From positions 3,782,001 through 3,846,000 of the forward strand of contig NZ_CP104302.1 in NCBI RefSeq assembly GCF_025215495.1: DNA of 64,000 nucleotides, written 5' to 3'. Every line of letters starts with the position of its first letter. Position 1 is the first letter of the stretch. The notes below the pieces were generated by a model. It was not told the origin of the DNA. It worked only from the letters and a program-made list of their open reading frames with translations, and did no database searches. The position numbers were made by a program, and so were the translations under genes. The stretch comes from Mycolicibacterium brumae. Its GTDB lineage: Bacteria; Actinomycetota; Actinomycetes; Mycobacteriales; Mycobacteriaceae. This document shows positions 1 to 7,820 of the stretch, one piece after another.

Positions 1-999
1 TTCGGTGATCGCCCGCAGCGGCGAGTCCAGCAGCGTGAACACCGGGCTGAGCCAACCGCCGACCGGATCCGGGATGGCATCCTCGACAATGCTCAACAGC
101 GGCAGCCGAGTGGTGGGGATCATGTAGTACTGGGTGTCGCCATACTTGCCCTGGTCGATCAGCGCGTCGATGTCGGCGTCCTGGTAGTACCCGTGCACCG
201 CGAAGATGCCGGCCAGCGCGTTCAGGTCGGCCAGCACATTGAGCGGGTACAACGGGAAATCGGAGTACCCGTCGTACTGATATGAGTAGTCGGTGGTGTC
301 GAACCGGCAACCGGTCGGTGTTCCGCAGCCACTGTCGGTCGGGGTGGCCCCATCGGTGGTGATGTCGAGGATCGGAATGTGCAGTCCGAGGAAGCGTTCC
401 AGGATGCCGCCGTTGGGCCGGTTCGGGTTGCCGATCAGCACGAACTGCAGATCCGGCACCGGGTTTGCCGGATCGTCCCAGCCGACCCTGTTGTACAGGC
501 TGACCAGCGACTGCTTGAGGTTGGTCGCGATCCGGGCGCTCTGCGAGTAGCCGAAGACCAGACGATCCGCGGTGACGTCGTCCAGGTCGCGGATCGCTGC
601 GCCGGCTGTGGTGTTGTGCACGCAGGTCGCGCCACCCAGCACGCACCCGGTCAGGTTCGTCAGCCCGATCTTGACCGACTGGTCGAAGGTGAGCTTCTGG
701 TCGGGCAGCGGCCAGAACTCCTCCGGGGTGTACACCGCCACCGAACCCTGGTAAGTGTCCCCCGCCGCCAACGATGGCTTGATGTACTTGTTGTACGTCC
801 AACCCAGGTAGAAGTCGGTGGCGTCGTCCGGGGTCCCGATCGGACCGATGTTCATCAGCGGCGAACCGGTGCCGCCCATCACCAGCGCGGTGACGGCGGC
901 CAACGGCAGCACCGCGGCGACCACCGCCGACCACGCCGCCGCCAGCATCGTGCCGATGACCACCCCGAGGAAACCGAAAACCCGAATGACGGACCCCAT
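1..999 (-). CDS. PE-PPE domain protein, putative secreted serine esterase (3' end cut by window)
   Basis: The reading frame is open from an ATG at 999 to the window edge (333 codons, no stop), so the C-terminus is missing. A hydrophobic N-terminus (about residues 5-42) looks like a signal peptide or anchor. It leads into the PE-PPE domain start (ALVMGGTGSP), then EEFWPL and a nucleophile elbow GYSQSA with Ser152 in G-x-S-x-S, and later YPLNVLADLNALAG, typical of PE-PPE domain hydrolases. This alpha/beta-hydrolase family is known in mycobacteria as esterases, often fused to PE or PPE domains; here neither domain precedes it. Substrate unknown. The upstream leader (1000-1413) is long and holds repeats and palindromes. 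Confidence 0.88.
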   Translation of the reverse strand, partial: MGSVIRVFGFLGVVIGTMLAAAWSAVVAAVLPLAAVTALVMGGTGSPLMNIGPIGTPDDATDFYLGWTYNKYIKPSLAAGDTYQGSVAVYTPEEFWPLPDQKLTFDQSVKIGLTNLTGCVLGGATCVHNTTAGAAIRDLDDVTADRLVFGYSQSARIATNLKQSLVSLYNRVGWDDPANPVPDLQFVLIGNPNRPNGGILERFLGLHIPILDITTDGATPTDSGCGTPTGCRFDTTDYSYQYDGYSDFPLYPLNVLADLNALAGIFAVHGYYQDADIDALIDQGKYGDTQYYMIPTTRLPLLSIVEDAIPDPVGGWLSPVFTLLDSPLRAITE

Positions 1000-1086
1000 G
1001 ACCCAACCCGTTTCCACCCCACCGCAAACCCCGCCCCGATCAGGCTCGGCGGGCTGAGCAGCCCGAACGGGAACTTACTGAGGGGT

Positions 1087-1141
1087 AATATAAACCCGGT
1101 ACCGGCGGTTCCGGAAGCAAAATCCGCAAATTCTTCCGGAA
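1087..1141. promoter_or_regulatory. Candidate promoter/operator region upstream of the PE-PPE gene
   Basis: Two copies of the self-complementary octamer TTCCGGAA lie at 1109-1116 and 1134-1141. As a pair they form an inverted repeat with 9-bp arms (TTCCGGAAG / CTTCCGGAA) around a 15-bp spacer. A TATATT -10-like hexamer on the minus strand (1087-1092) lies between them and the PE-PPE start. No convincing -35 was found. The regulatory role is inferred. Confidence 0.35.
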
Positions 1142-1206
1142 TTGGTGCGGGGGTGAGAAAAGGGTGCCGAATGAGGTGCCCCTGCGGGCCCCGGAGGCCC
1201 TATCCA

Positions 1207-1381
1207 GCGACGTCAGTGACCTGCTGGCGACTTCATGCGACGTCAGTGACCCGCTGGCGGTTCCCGCGCCTGAAACCGCCCACCCGTCACTGGCGAACCC
1301 CGCAACCGCCCGCCAGTCACTGGGGAGACCGCCGGTGACGTGATGGCGGCCCGAAATCGCCCACCCGTCACTGGCAAACCC
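1207..1381. repeat. Cluster of short imperfect direct and inverted repeats in an intergenic region
   Basis: The gene-free stretch 1000-1413 contains five related units. Two direct copies at 1207-1229 and 1237-1259 share GCGACGTCAGTGACC and differ at one of 23 bases, with a 30-bp period. Copies at 1272-1300, 1302-1326 and 1353-1381 share a core such as CGCCCACCCGTCACTGGC; the first and third of these differ at only a few of 29 bases. GTCACTGGC is close to the reverse complement of part of the first pair, so the two types are partly inverted. No coding frame with a plausible start or protein family uses this stretch. Function unknown. Confidence 0.6.
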
Positions 1382-1413
1382 GGGCACCCGCCAACCGGCC
1401 GCCCAACGACCGC

Positions 1414-1896
1414 TCAGCCGAGAAGCACCGCCCCGGCCCACACTCCGGCCGCCAGCAGCGCTCCGGCGAACTCCACCCCCATCGACAGCAGCACCCCCTT
1501 GACGGCGAACACCGTCGCCGCCCACGCGCGGGCCAGATCCCGACGCTTGACCAGCTCGCCGACGAACACCCCGCCCACGAAACCGATCACCAGGCCGATC
1601 ACCGGCACCGCGAAGAACCCGACGATCCCGCACAACGCGCCGAAGATCAGGATCGGCGTGCCCACGTCGGCGGCCCGCATCCGCTTGGCCGGCCAGAGGT
1701 ACTTGACCACCGAGGCCGTGACGATCAGCGCCGCGCACACCCCCAGGGTGACCCAGCCGGTGGTGTTCTGCTCGAAGCACGCCCAGACCGTGATGGCGGC
1801 CAACACCAGAAACCCACCCGGCAGCAGCGGAACCACCACCCCGACCAACCCGACCGCGATGGCCAGCCCGACCAGTAACAGCCCACCAGTGCTCAC
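1414..1896 (-). CDS. DUF456 family membrane protein
   Basis: 160 residues from a GTG start, almost entirely hydrophobic, with about four to five membrane segments (roughly 5-25, 27-45, 50-70, 82-112 and 127-155). The glycine-rich pattern VVVPLLPGGFLVL near the N-terminus and PVIGLVIGFVGGVFVGE in the second half match DUF456 proteins, which are usually 150-165 residues. Function unknown. The gene lies downstream of and co-directional with the SDR gene (18 bp beyond the SDR end at 1945 would be read against transcription order), so co-transcription from the SDR/ALDH promoter is possible. Confidence 0.85.
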   Translation of the reverse strand: MSTGGLLLVGLAIAVGLVGVVVPLLPGGFLVLAAITVWACFEQNTTGWVTLGVCAALIVTASVVKYLWPAKRMRAADVGTPILIFGALCGIVGFFAVPVIGLVIGFVGGVFVGELVKRRDLARAWAATVFAVKGVLLSMGVEFAGALLAAGVWAGAVLLG

Positions 1897-1944
1897 ATAC
1901 AGATCATGCCCCGACCCACCGGCCGGGGCATGATTCCGCAGATG

Positions 1945-2805
1945 TCAGAGGCTGAAGGACGCCTGCTTGGCCTCGGAGAGGTCGTCGATCTCCGTCCAGC
2001 GCGCCGCGACGTCGGCGACAGTCGGCGGGTTGTCGAAGGTGACGCCCTCGTTCTGGAACAGCGCGGTGCGCTGCACCTTCCCGCCGCCGACGATGAACAC
2101 CGACGCGGAATCGGGCACCTCCTCGGTGCACAGGTAGCCGACCACCGGCGCGACGAACTCCGGCGTCAGCTTCTTGAACACCTCCGGCGGCAGAATGTCC
2201 TCGGTCATCCGGGTGGCGGCCAGCGGCGCGACGGCGTTGGCCTTGATGTTGTACTTGGCGCCTTCCAGCGCCAGGGTGTTGATCAGCCCGACCAGGCCGG
2301 CCTTGGCCGCGCCGTAGTTCGCCTGGCCGAAGTTGCCGAACAGCCCGCTGGTGGAGGTGGCCACCACGACGCGGCCGAAGCTCTGCTCGCGGAAGTGCGG
2401 CCAGGCCGCCCGGATCACGTTGTAGCCGCCGTACAGGTGCACCTTGAGCACGGCGTCGAAGTTCTCGTCGGTCATCTTGTGGAAGGTGCCGTCACGCAGG
2501 ATGCCGGCATTGCTGACCACACCGTGCACGGCGCCGAACTCGTCGATCGCGGTCTTGACCATGTTGGCGGCGCCGGCGGCTTCGGCGACGCTGTCGTAGT
2601 TGGCCACCGCGCGTCCGCCGGCGGCGCGGATCTCGGCGACCACCTCGTCGGCCATATTGTGTCCGGCGCCGCTGCCATCACGGGCGCCACCGAGGTCGTT
2701 GACCACCACGGCCGCGCCTTCGCGGGCCAGGGTCAGCGCGTACTCGCGGCCCAGACCACCTCCCGCGCCGGTGACGATGACTACGCGATCCTGCACTCCG
2801 GGCAT
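1945..2805 (-). CDS. Short-chain dehydrogenase/reductase (Rv0148-like)
   Basis: 286 residues. The Rossmann glycine motif TGAGGGLGREYA is at about 12-23, NAG at about 100, and the catalytic Ser and Y-x-x-x-K (ANYGAAKAGL) at about 150-172. Dinucleotide-dependent oxidation or reduction of a hydroxy- or keto-substrate is expected. The extended C-terminus and the overall sequence resemble the dehydrogenase module of peroxisomal multifunctional enzyme type 2, hinting at 3-hydroxyacyl-CoA chemistry. The start has a strong AGGAAGG ribosome site. It follows the aldehyde dehydrogenase by 76 bp on the same strand, the same pair and order as Rv0147-Rv0148 of M. tuberculosis. Exact substrate not known. 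Confidence 0.9.
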   Translation of the reverse strand: MPGVQDRVVIVTGAGGGLGREYALTLAREGAAVVVNDLGGARDGSGAGHNMADEVVAEIRAAGGRAVANYDSVAEAAGAANMVKTAIDEFGAVHGVVSNAGILRDGTFHKMTDENFDAVLKVHLYGGYNVIRAAWPHFREQSFGRVVVATSTSGLFGNFGQANYGAAKAGLVGLINTLALEGAKYNIKANAVAPLAATRMTEDILPPEVFKKLTPEFVAPVVGYLCTEEVPDSASVFIVGGGKVQRTALFQNEGVTFDNPPTVADVAARWTEIDDLSEAKQASFSL

Positions 2806-2881
2806 GAATGTCCTTCCTAGACGGGATGTTTCACCCGTCGACCCCTGTTCGGCCGACGGATGTGCGGTCGAGCCGCGTTTC

Positions 2882-4282
2882 TCAGAACAGTTTGCGCGCG
2901 AGCTTCCACGCGAAGTCGGTGTAGGGCGGGTAGATCGGCTTGGTCAGGTCCGGGCGGGTGGTCTTGGTCATCACCGACTTGCGGTGGCTGAACTCCTCGA
3001 ACCCGAACCGGCCGTGATAGCCGCCCATCCCGGACGGGCCGACGCCGCCGAACGGCAACTTCGCGGTGGCGAAGTGGAAGATCAGATGGTTGACCACCAT
3101 GCCGCCCGCGGTCACCTCGGAGATCACCCGCTCCCGGGTGGCCTTGTCCTTGGTGAACAGGTACGCCGCCAGCGGCTTGTCGCGGCCGTTGACGAAGTCG
3201 ATCGCCTCGTCCAGCGAGCCGACCGACAGCACCGGCAGGATCGGGCCGAAGATCTCGTCGGTCATCAGCGGTTCGTCGGTCGACGGGTCAACGACGACGG
3301 TCGGTTCGATCTCCAGCTTCTCGGCGTTGCCGCCACCGCCGACGGCGACCGTGCCGCGGGTGGCCGACAGCGCGCCGGACAGCCGCGCGAAGTGCCGCTC
3401 GTTGACGATCCGTTTGCCGCCGGTGTCGCCCGCCTGGAACTCGGTGAGCGCCGCGCGGAGGCAGTCGACGAACTGGTCCTTGATCGAGGCGTCGGCCAGC
3501 ACGTAGTCCGGCGCGATGCAGATCTGGCCGGAGTTGAGCAGTTTGATCCAGGCGATCCGCTTGGCGGCGACCTCGACGTCGGCGTCGGCCGCCAGGATCA
3601 CCGGGCTCTTGCCGCCCAGTTCCAGCGTGCAGGGCGTCAGGTGCGCGGCGGCGGCCTGGTACACCTTGCGGCCGATTTCGGTGCCGCCGGTGAAGCACAG
3701 CTTGTCGAAGCCCTGAGCGATCAGTTCCTGCGTGGTCTCACCGTCTCCTTCGACGACGACAATGGCGTCGCTGTCGAGGTAGCGCGCGACCAGTTCGGCC
3801 ATCAGCGCCGAGGACGCCGGGGCGACCTCCGAGGGTTTGAGCACCACCACGTTGCCGGCGGCGATCGCGCCGACGGCCGGGCCGAGGGTCAGCGCGAACG
3901 GGAAGTTCCACGCGCCGATGACCAGCACCGCGCCGTACGGCTCGTACTCGATCCAGCCCCGACCGGGCAGTTGCGCCTTCTCCAGCATCCGGTAGCGCCG
4001 CTTGGACCATTTGCCGACGTGCTTGGCGGCGTCGTCGGCCTCGTTGATGGTGGTGATGATGTCGGCCAGCCAGGCCTCGAACGGGCCGCGGCCCAGGTCG
4101 GCCTCCAACGCGGCGTTGATCCGCTCCTCGTTCTCGCTCAGCATCCGCGACAGCGCCCGCAATTGGGTGCGCCGCCACTCGATGGGCCGGGTGCGCCCGG
4201 AGGCGTAGGTGCTGCGCAGGCGGTCGACGAGGGCGGGGATTCCGCCTTCGGTGCCGACGAGATCGGTGGCGTTCGCGGTCAT
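2882..4282 (-). CDS. NAD(P)-dependent aldehyde dehydrogenase (Rv0147-like)
   Basis: 466 residues from the ATG at 4282, chosen because AGAAGGG lies just upstream; an in-frame ATG at 4330 would add 16 unconserved residues. The class 3-like aldehyde dehydrogenase fold is complete: cofactor region GAWNFPFALTLGP, FTGGTEIG, catalytic Glu in LELGGKSP, and catalytic Cys in NSGQICIAPDY. A hydrophobic C-terminal tail (FAWKLARKLF) resembles membrane-associated fatty aldehyde dehydrogenases. It oxidises an aldehyde to an acid, probably lipid-derived. First gene of an operon with the downstream SDR. It is divergent from a TetR gene, which makes that TetR the likely regulator. Confidence 0.92.
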   Translation of the reverse strand: MTANATDLVGTEGGIPALVDRLRSTYASGRTRPIEWRRTQLRALSRMLSENEERINAALEADLGRGPFEAWLADIITTINEADDAAKHVGKWSKRRYRMLEKAQLPGRGWIEYEPYGAVLVIGAWNFPFALTLGPAVGAIAAGNVVVLKPSEVAPASSALMAELVARYLDSDAIVVVEGDGETTQELIAQGFDKLCFTGGTEIGRKVYQAAAAHLTPCTLELGGKSPVILAADADVEVAAKRIAWIKLLNSGQICIAPDYVLADASIKDQFVDCLRAALTEFQAGDTGGKRIVNERHFARLSGALSATRGTVAVGGGGNAEKLEIEPTVVVDPSTDEPLMTDEIFGPILPVLSVGSLDEAIDFVNGRDKPLAAYLFTKDKATRERVISEVTAGGMVVNHLIFHFATAKLPFGGVGPSGMGGYHGRFGFEEFSHRKSVMTKTTRPDLTKPIYPPYTDFAWKLARKLF

Positions 4283-4372
4283 GACGTCCCTTCTGCCCGC
4301 GCGGGTGATTTTCGGCGCGGTGTGATCCACCCCATCGTAGGACGTGCCTCATGATCACCGGTAGGCCCATTT

Positions 4373-4382
4373 GACACGTGTC
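4373..4382. promoter_or_regulatory. Palindrome GACACGTGTC in the ALDH/TetR divergent gap
   Basis: A perfect 10-bp palindrome lies near the middle of the 186-bp gap between the aldehyde dehydrogenase (minus) and the TetR gene (plus). A candidate TATGGT -10 for the TetR gene is at 4455-4460, 8 nt before its ATG. An operator role is inferred only from position. Confidence 0.35.
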
Positions 4383-4468
4383 GACATTCGCCCAGCGCAG
4401 CGGCCCATCGGGGCCAATCTGGCCCTGCATGCCACAACCGGACATGAGACGACATATGGTGCGTTGTC

Positions 4469-5062
4469 ATGGCAAGTGTCGCGTCACGGGAGGCGTACTT
4501 CGAGACCGGTCTCGAAGTACTGGCCGACAGCGGCTTCGGGGGGCTCAAGCTCGCGGTGGTGTGCAGCCGACTCGGCGTCACCACGGGCTCGTTCTATCAC
4601 TACTTCCCAAGCTGGGGGCATTACACCCGGGAACTGATCGAGCATTGGCGTCAGGCCACCCACCGGCGGGTCGAGGGCCTGCGGGCCATCACCGATCCGC
4701 GTGCCCGGATCGACAAGCTCATCCAGGTCGGGCTGAGCCTGCCGCATGAGGCCGACGCCGCCATCCGCACCTGGGCGTCGGTGGACCCGAACGTCCAGAC
4801 GGCGCAGGTCGAGGTCGACGCCGAGCGTTTCGAGGTCATCCGCGACGCCGCCGAGGAGATCCTGGGCGACGACCGGGAGGCGACGGTCTTCGCGGAGTGG
4901 TCGGTCTACCTGCTGACCGGCTACGAGCAGTCCACGCTGCCGCATGACCGCGACGGGCTGGCCTGGATGTTCAAGGCGCTCACCGACAGCATGTACAACG
5001 GCAACTGGGCCAAAACCGTGGCGCTGATTCCGATGCCGAAGGCCCGTCCGCACCGAGACTGA
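4469..5062 (+). CDS. TetR family transcriptional regulator
   Basis: 197 residues. The N-terminal helix-turn-helix is at about 8-52 (LAVVCSRLGVTTGSFYHYFPSWGHY, with the typical FYHYF recognition helix). The ligand-binding C-terminal part is unlike any I can name. It is divergent from the aldehyde dehydrogenase/SDR pair and 35 bp upstream of the FUSC transporter on the same strand, so it may control either. The ATG fits the usual spacing before helix 1. A perfect 26-bp palindrome lies inside its coding sequence at codons 9-18, which is unusual and may be an autoregulatory site. The candidate -10 sits only 8 nt before the ATG, so a leaderless transcript is likely. Confidence 0.9.
   Translation: MASVASREAYFETGLEVLADSGFGGLKLAVVCSRLGVTTGSFYHYFPSWGHYTRELIEHWRQATHRRVEGLRAITDPRARIDKLIQVGLSLPHEADAAIRTWASVDPNVQTAQVEVDAERFEVIRDAAEEILGDDREATVFAEWSVYLLTGYEQSTLPHDRDGLAWMFKALTDSMYNGNWAKTVALIPMPKARPHRD
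4495..4520. promoter_or_regulatory. Perfect 26-bp palindrome inside the tetR gene, candidate operator
   Basis: The left arm GTACTTCGAGACC is followed directly by its exact reverse complement GGTCTCGAAGTAC, with no spacer and no mismatch. It begins 27 nt into the tetR reading frame and encodes part of the first helix (YFETGLEV). Length and symmetry fit a TetR-dimer operator. The role is inferred. Confidence 0.5.
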
Positions 5063-5084
5063 CACTGCCCTCAGCCGACGGCGC

Positions 5085-5090
5085 TACGGT
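5085..5090 (+). promoter_or_regulatory. Leaderless -10 element (TACGGT) for the FUSC gene
   Basis: TACGGT is followed by 7 nt and then the ATG at 5098, the spacing of mycobacterial leaderless promoters. No ribosome site precedes this ATG, which supports leaderless translation. It also argues for ATG 5098 over the in-frame GTG at 5089, which would lie before the transcript start. Confidence 0.45.
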
Positions 5091-5097
5091 GTCACCC

Positions 5098-7200
5098 ATG
5101 CGAGCGCCGCGCCCGATCCGCCGGCTCCGGGCCGAGCTCAGCGAGCGCGACCCCGAGTACGACGCGCAGCGCCGCGCCGCCCGTGTCGCGCTGGTGATTC
5201 CGCTGGCCGCCGCCCTGGGTTTCACGTTCGGCGAGGGCCAGACGCCGATGTTCGCCATCTTCGGGACCATCGCCCAGCTGATCATGGTCGACTTCCCCGG
5301 CAACCGCGCCCGGCGCGCCGTCTCCTACCTCGGGCTGGGCGCCGCCGGCGCCGTGATGATCGTGTTGGGCACGCTGGTCTCGCCGATTCCCTGGCTGGCG
5401 GTCGCGACGATGTTCGTCGTCGCCTCCGCGGTCACTTTCGCCGGGGTGCTGAGCTCCTCGATCGCGGCGGCGCGCCGCGCCGCCCTGATGCCGTTCGTGC
5501 TGCCGGCGTGCACCCCACCCGGGCCGCTGGACGACCGGTTGCTCGGCTGGGCGATCGCCGTCGCGGTCTGCGTGCCGGCGGCGCTGTTCCTGTTCCCCCC
5601 GCGGCAACACAATCAGCTGCGTCAGGACTGCGCCCGGGTGTGCGCCGCACTGGCCGACCGCCTGGAGGGCCACGGCAGCGCCAAGGCGGTGAACACCGCG
5701 ATGAACGCGCTGTATGCGCGCTACCTGGCCGGCGAGTACCGGCCCGTAGGGCTGACCGCGGGCAGCCGTGCGCTGGTCCGGGTCGTCGACGACCTGGGCT
5801 GGCTCGCCGACCGCGTCGACGACGCCACCGCGGCCACGCTCGGATCGATGGCCGCCCCGGCGGTGCGGGTGCTGCGGGCCTCCCAGCAATTGCTCTCCGG
5901 TCCGCAGTCGGCGCGCGATCCGTCCCGGGTGGGACCGCGACTGGAGCTGGCCGACGCGACCGACGGGATGCGGGAGGTCTCCCGCGGCCGCTACCGCGAC
6001 GACATCGCGGCGATCCTGCGGGCCCCGGACGACCACACCGCCGTCGTGGTCGGCCGCCGGCTGCTGCAACGCCGCAGCGTCGGCGCGCAGATCGGCGTCA
6101 CCGGCCGGCTGATCTCCTGGGCCGACGCCGCCGACAGCCGTCCGGTGCTGGCGCGGGTGCTCGGCCGCGGCCTGGCCCCGGCCGGAGCAGCCGGGCGGGT
6201 GCTGTCGGAGACCGAGGCGGTCACCGGCCTGCCGTCGGGGTATCTCAGCGGCCGATCGGTGGTGGTCCGCAACAGCCTGCGCACCGGGCTCGGTCTGGCC
6301 CTGGCCGTCGCGGTCACCCACCTGTTCCCGGTGGAGCACGGCTTCTGGGTGGTGCTCGCCGCGATGTCGGTGCTGCGCGGCACCGCGCTGTCGACCGGGA
6401 CGAAGGTGCTGCACGCCGTGATCGGCACGACGCTGGGGTTCGCGATCGGCGCGGTGGCCATCGAGTTCCTCGGGGTGAACCCGCTGACCATGTGGCTGGC
6501 GTTGCCGGTGGTGGCGTTCCTGGCCGCCATCGTGCCCAAGCTGTGGTCCTACACCGCCGGGCAGGCGGCGTTCACCATGATGGTGTTGATCGTGTTCAAC
6601 CTGATCCAACCGACCGGCTGGCAGGTCGGGCTGCTGCGCATCGAGGACATTCTGGTCGGCGGACTGGTCGGCGCCGCGGTCTCGCTGCTGCTGTGGCCGC
6701 GGGGTTCGGGCAACGCGGTCGGTCGGGCGATCGTCGCCTGCCTGGATATCGGCGCGCACTATCTGCGCGCCGCGGTCGGCCGCATCACCGACAACACCCC
6801 GGCCGACACCGTCGCCGCGCTCGGCTACCAGTCGCTGGCAGCCGGCCGGACCCTGGACGACGGGATCCGCCAGTACCTGTCGGAGAACAGCGACCCGGAG
6901 GCCCGCACGTCGCTGATCCGGGAGACCAACCGCGCGGTCAAACTGCGCTCGGCGGCCGATCTGATCGCCGACATCCCCGAGCCACCGACCCCGGGCGCCT
7001 ACCCGAACACCCGGGCGGTGCTCGACGCCTATGCCAATTGCATCTGCGACCGGATGCTCGGCTACAACACCGGCATCGACCTCGCCGAGCGGTTCGTGAT
7101 CGCGCTGCGCGCCGAATCCGCCGACACCCGGCGGCCGATCTCCGACGCGCTCCCGCTGGTGACCGTCGCGGCGAACCTCGGCGAACTGGGCGAGATCTGA
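5098..7200 (+). CDS. FUSC family integral membrane transporter
   Basis: 700 residues in the two-halved FUSC/aromatic-acid-exporter architecture. An N-terminal membrane block (about 25-165, starting ARVALVIPLAAALGF) is followed by a soluble helical region. A second membrane block (about 395-540) holds the family signature HGFWVVLAAMSVLR and ends in ILVGGLVGAAVSLLLWP, and a cytosolic helical tail follows. Relatives export aromatic acids, fusaric acid or other small organic compounds, or act on envelope lipids in mycobacteria. The substrate cannot be told from sequence. It follows the TetR gene by 35 bp but seems to have its own leaderless promoter. Confidence 0.87.
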   Translation: MRAPRPIRRLRAELSERDPEYDAQRRAARVALVIPLAAALGFTFGEGQTPMFAIFGTIAQLIMVDFPGNRARRAVSYLGLGAAGAVMIVLGTLVSPIPWLAVATMFVVASAVTFAGVLSSSIAAARRAALMPFVLPACTPPGPLDDRLLGWAIAVAVCVPAALFLFPPRQHNQLRQDCARVCAALADRLEGHGSAKAVNTAMNALYARYLAGEYRPVGLTAGSRALVRVVDDLGWLADRVDDATAATLGSMAAPAVRVLRASQQLLSGPQSARDPSRVGPRLELADATDGMREVSRGRYRDDIAAILRAPDDHTAVVVGRRLLQRRSVGAQIGVTGRLISWADAADSRPVLARVLGRGLAPAGAAGRVLSETEAVTGLPSGYLSGRSVVVRNSLRTGLGLALAVAVTHLFPVEHGFWVVLAAMSVLRGTALSTGTKVLHAVIGTTLGFAIGAVAIEFLGVNPLTMWLALPVVAFLAAIVPKLWSYTAGQAAFTMMVLIVFNLIQPTGWQVGLLRIEDILVGGLVGAAVSLLLWPRGSGNAVGRAIVACLDIGAHYLRAAVGRITDNTPADTVAALGYQSLAAGRTLDDGIRQYLSENSDPEARTSLIRETNRAVKLRSAADLIADIPEPPTPGAYPNTRAVLDAYANCICDRMLGYNTGIDLAERFVIALRAESADTRRPISDALPLVTVAANLGELGEI

Positions 7201-7201
7201 G

Positions 7202-7228
7202 CCCGGAATAAGCGGACCGCGGTCCGGG
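7202..7228. promoter_or_regulatory. Palindrome between the FUSC and pirin genes
   Basis: A perfect 14-bp palindrome CGGACCGCGGTCCG (7213-7226) is nested in a wider inverted repeat CCGGA/TCCGG. It lies 13 bp before the pirin ATG and just after the FUSC stop. With no loop it resembles an operator more than a terminator. Function unknown. Confidence 0.35.
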
Positions 7229-7238
7229 TTCTTATGGC

Positions 7239-7820
7239 ATGCCCGCTATCACCGCAAACACCCTGACCCTGCCCCGCCTCACCGCGGCGTCGGCCGCGGA
7301 CACCGAGCGGCCGGTCCGCTCGATCAGCACCGGACCACGCGGTATGGAAGGCGAGGGCTTCCCGGTCGTGCGCGCGTTCGCCGGAGTCCGCGCCGTCGAC
7401 CTCGATCCGTTCATCCACATGGACCAGATGGGCGAGGTCGACTACGCCCCCGGAGAGCCGCGGGGCACCGACTGGCATCCGCACCGCGGGTTCGAAACCG
7501 TCACCTACATGATCGACGGGCGGTTCGCCCACCAGGACTCACACGGTGGCGGCGGACTGATCGGCGACGGCGCCACCCAGTGGATGACGGCGGGCGCGGG
7601 GATCCTGCACATCGAGACCCCGCCGGTCGAACTCGTCGACAGCGGCGGGCTGTTCCACGGCATCCAGCTGTGGGTGAACCTGCCGCGCGCCGACAAGTTC
7701 GCCGCACCCCGCTACCAGGCCATCGAGGGCGCCCAGGTGGGACTGGTGTCCTCGGCCGACGGCGGCGCGCTGCTGCGGATCATCGCCGGGGAGGTCGACG
7801 GCCACGCCGGCCCGGGGTGA
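7239..7820 (+). CDS. Pirin family protein, N-terminal cupin half (frame-split)
   Basis: 193 residues carrying the metal-binding N-terminal cupin of pirins: RPVRSISTGPRGMEGEGFPVVRAF, then DWHPHRGFETVTYMIDGRFAHQDS with the metal-binding histidines, and GAGILHIE. Family pirins are about 290-330 residues with two cupins. Here the frame ends at TGA 7818-7820 inside a GGGG run, and the missing half follows in the next frame from 7817. Bacterial pirins include quercetin 2,3-dioxygenases and enzymes or regulators of unknown substrate. Either one G has been lost from a G5 run (mutation or sequencing error), or the two halves are made separately through the GTGA overlap. Confidence 0.85.
   Translation: MPAITANTLTLPRLTAASAADTERPVRSISTGPRGMEGEGFPVVRAFAGVRAVDLDPFIHMDQMGEVDYAPGEPRGTDWHPHRGFETVTYMIDGRFAHQDSHGGGGLIGDGATQWMTAGAGILHIETPPVELVDSGGLFHGIQLWVNLPRADKFAAPRYQAIEGAQVGLVSSADGGALLRIIAGEVDGHAGPG

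Noticed and set aside
1207..1381. Possible CRISPR array
   Set aside because: Units are imperfect, unevenly spaced and partly inverted, with no constant-length spacers and no cas genes nearby.
1040..1780. 246-codon minus-strand frame over the repeat cluster
   Set aside because: Its repeated ASDGWA peptide only reflects the DNA repeats; most of it overlaps the DUF456 gene in another frame.
2600..4354. 584-codon open frame on the plus strand
   Set aside because: Lies opposite the SDR and aldehyde dehydrogenase genes and has no recognisable domain or ribosome site.
5092..6759. 555-codon open frame on the minus strand
   Set aside because: Antisense to the FUSC transporter; His/Gln/Arg-rich composition of a shadow frame.
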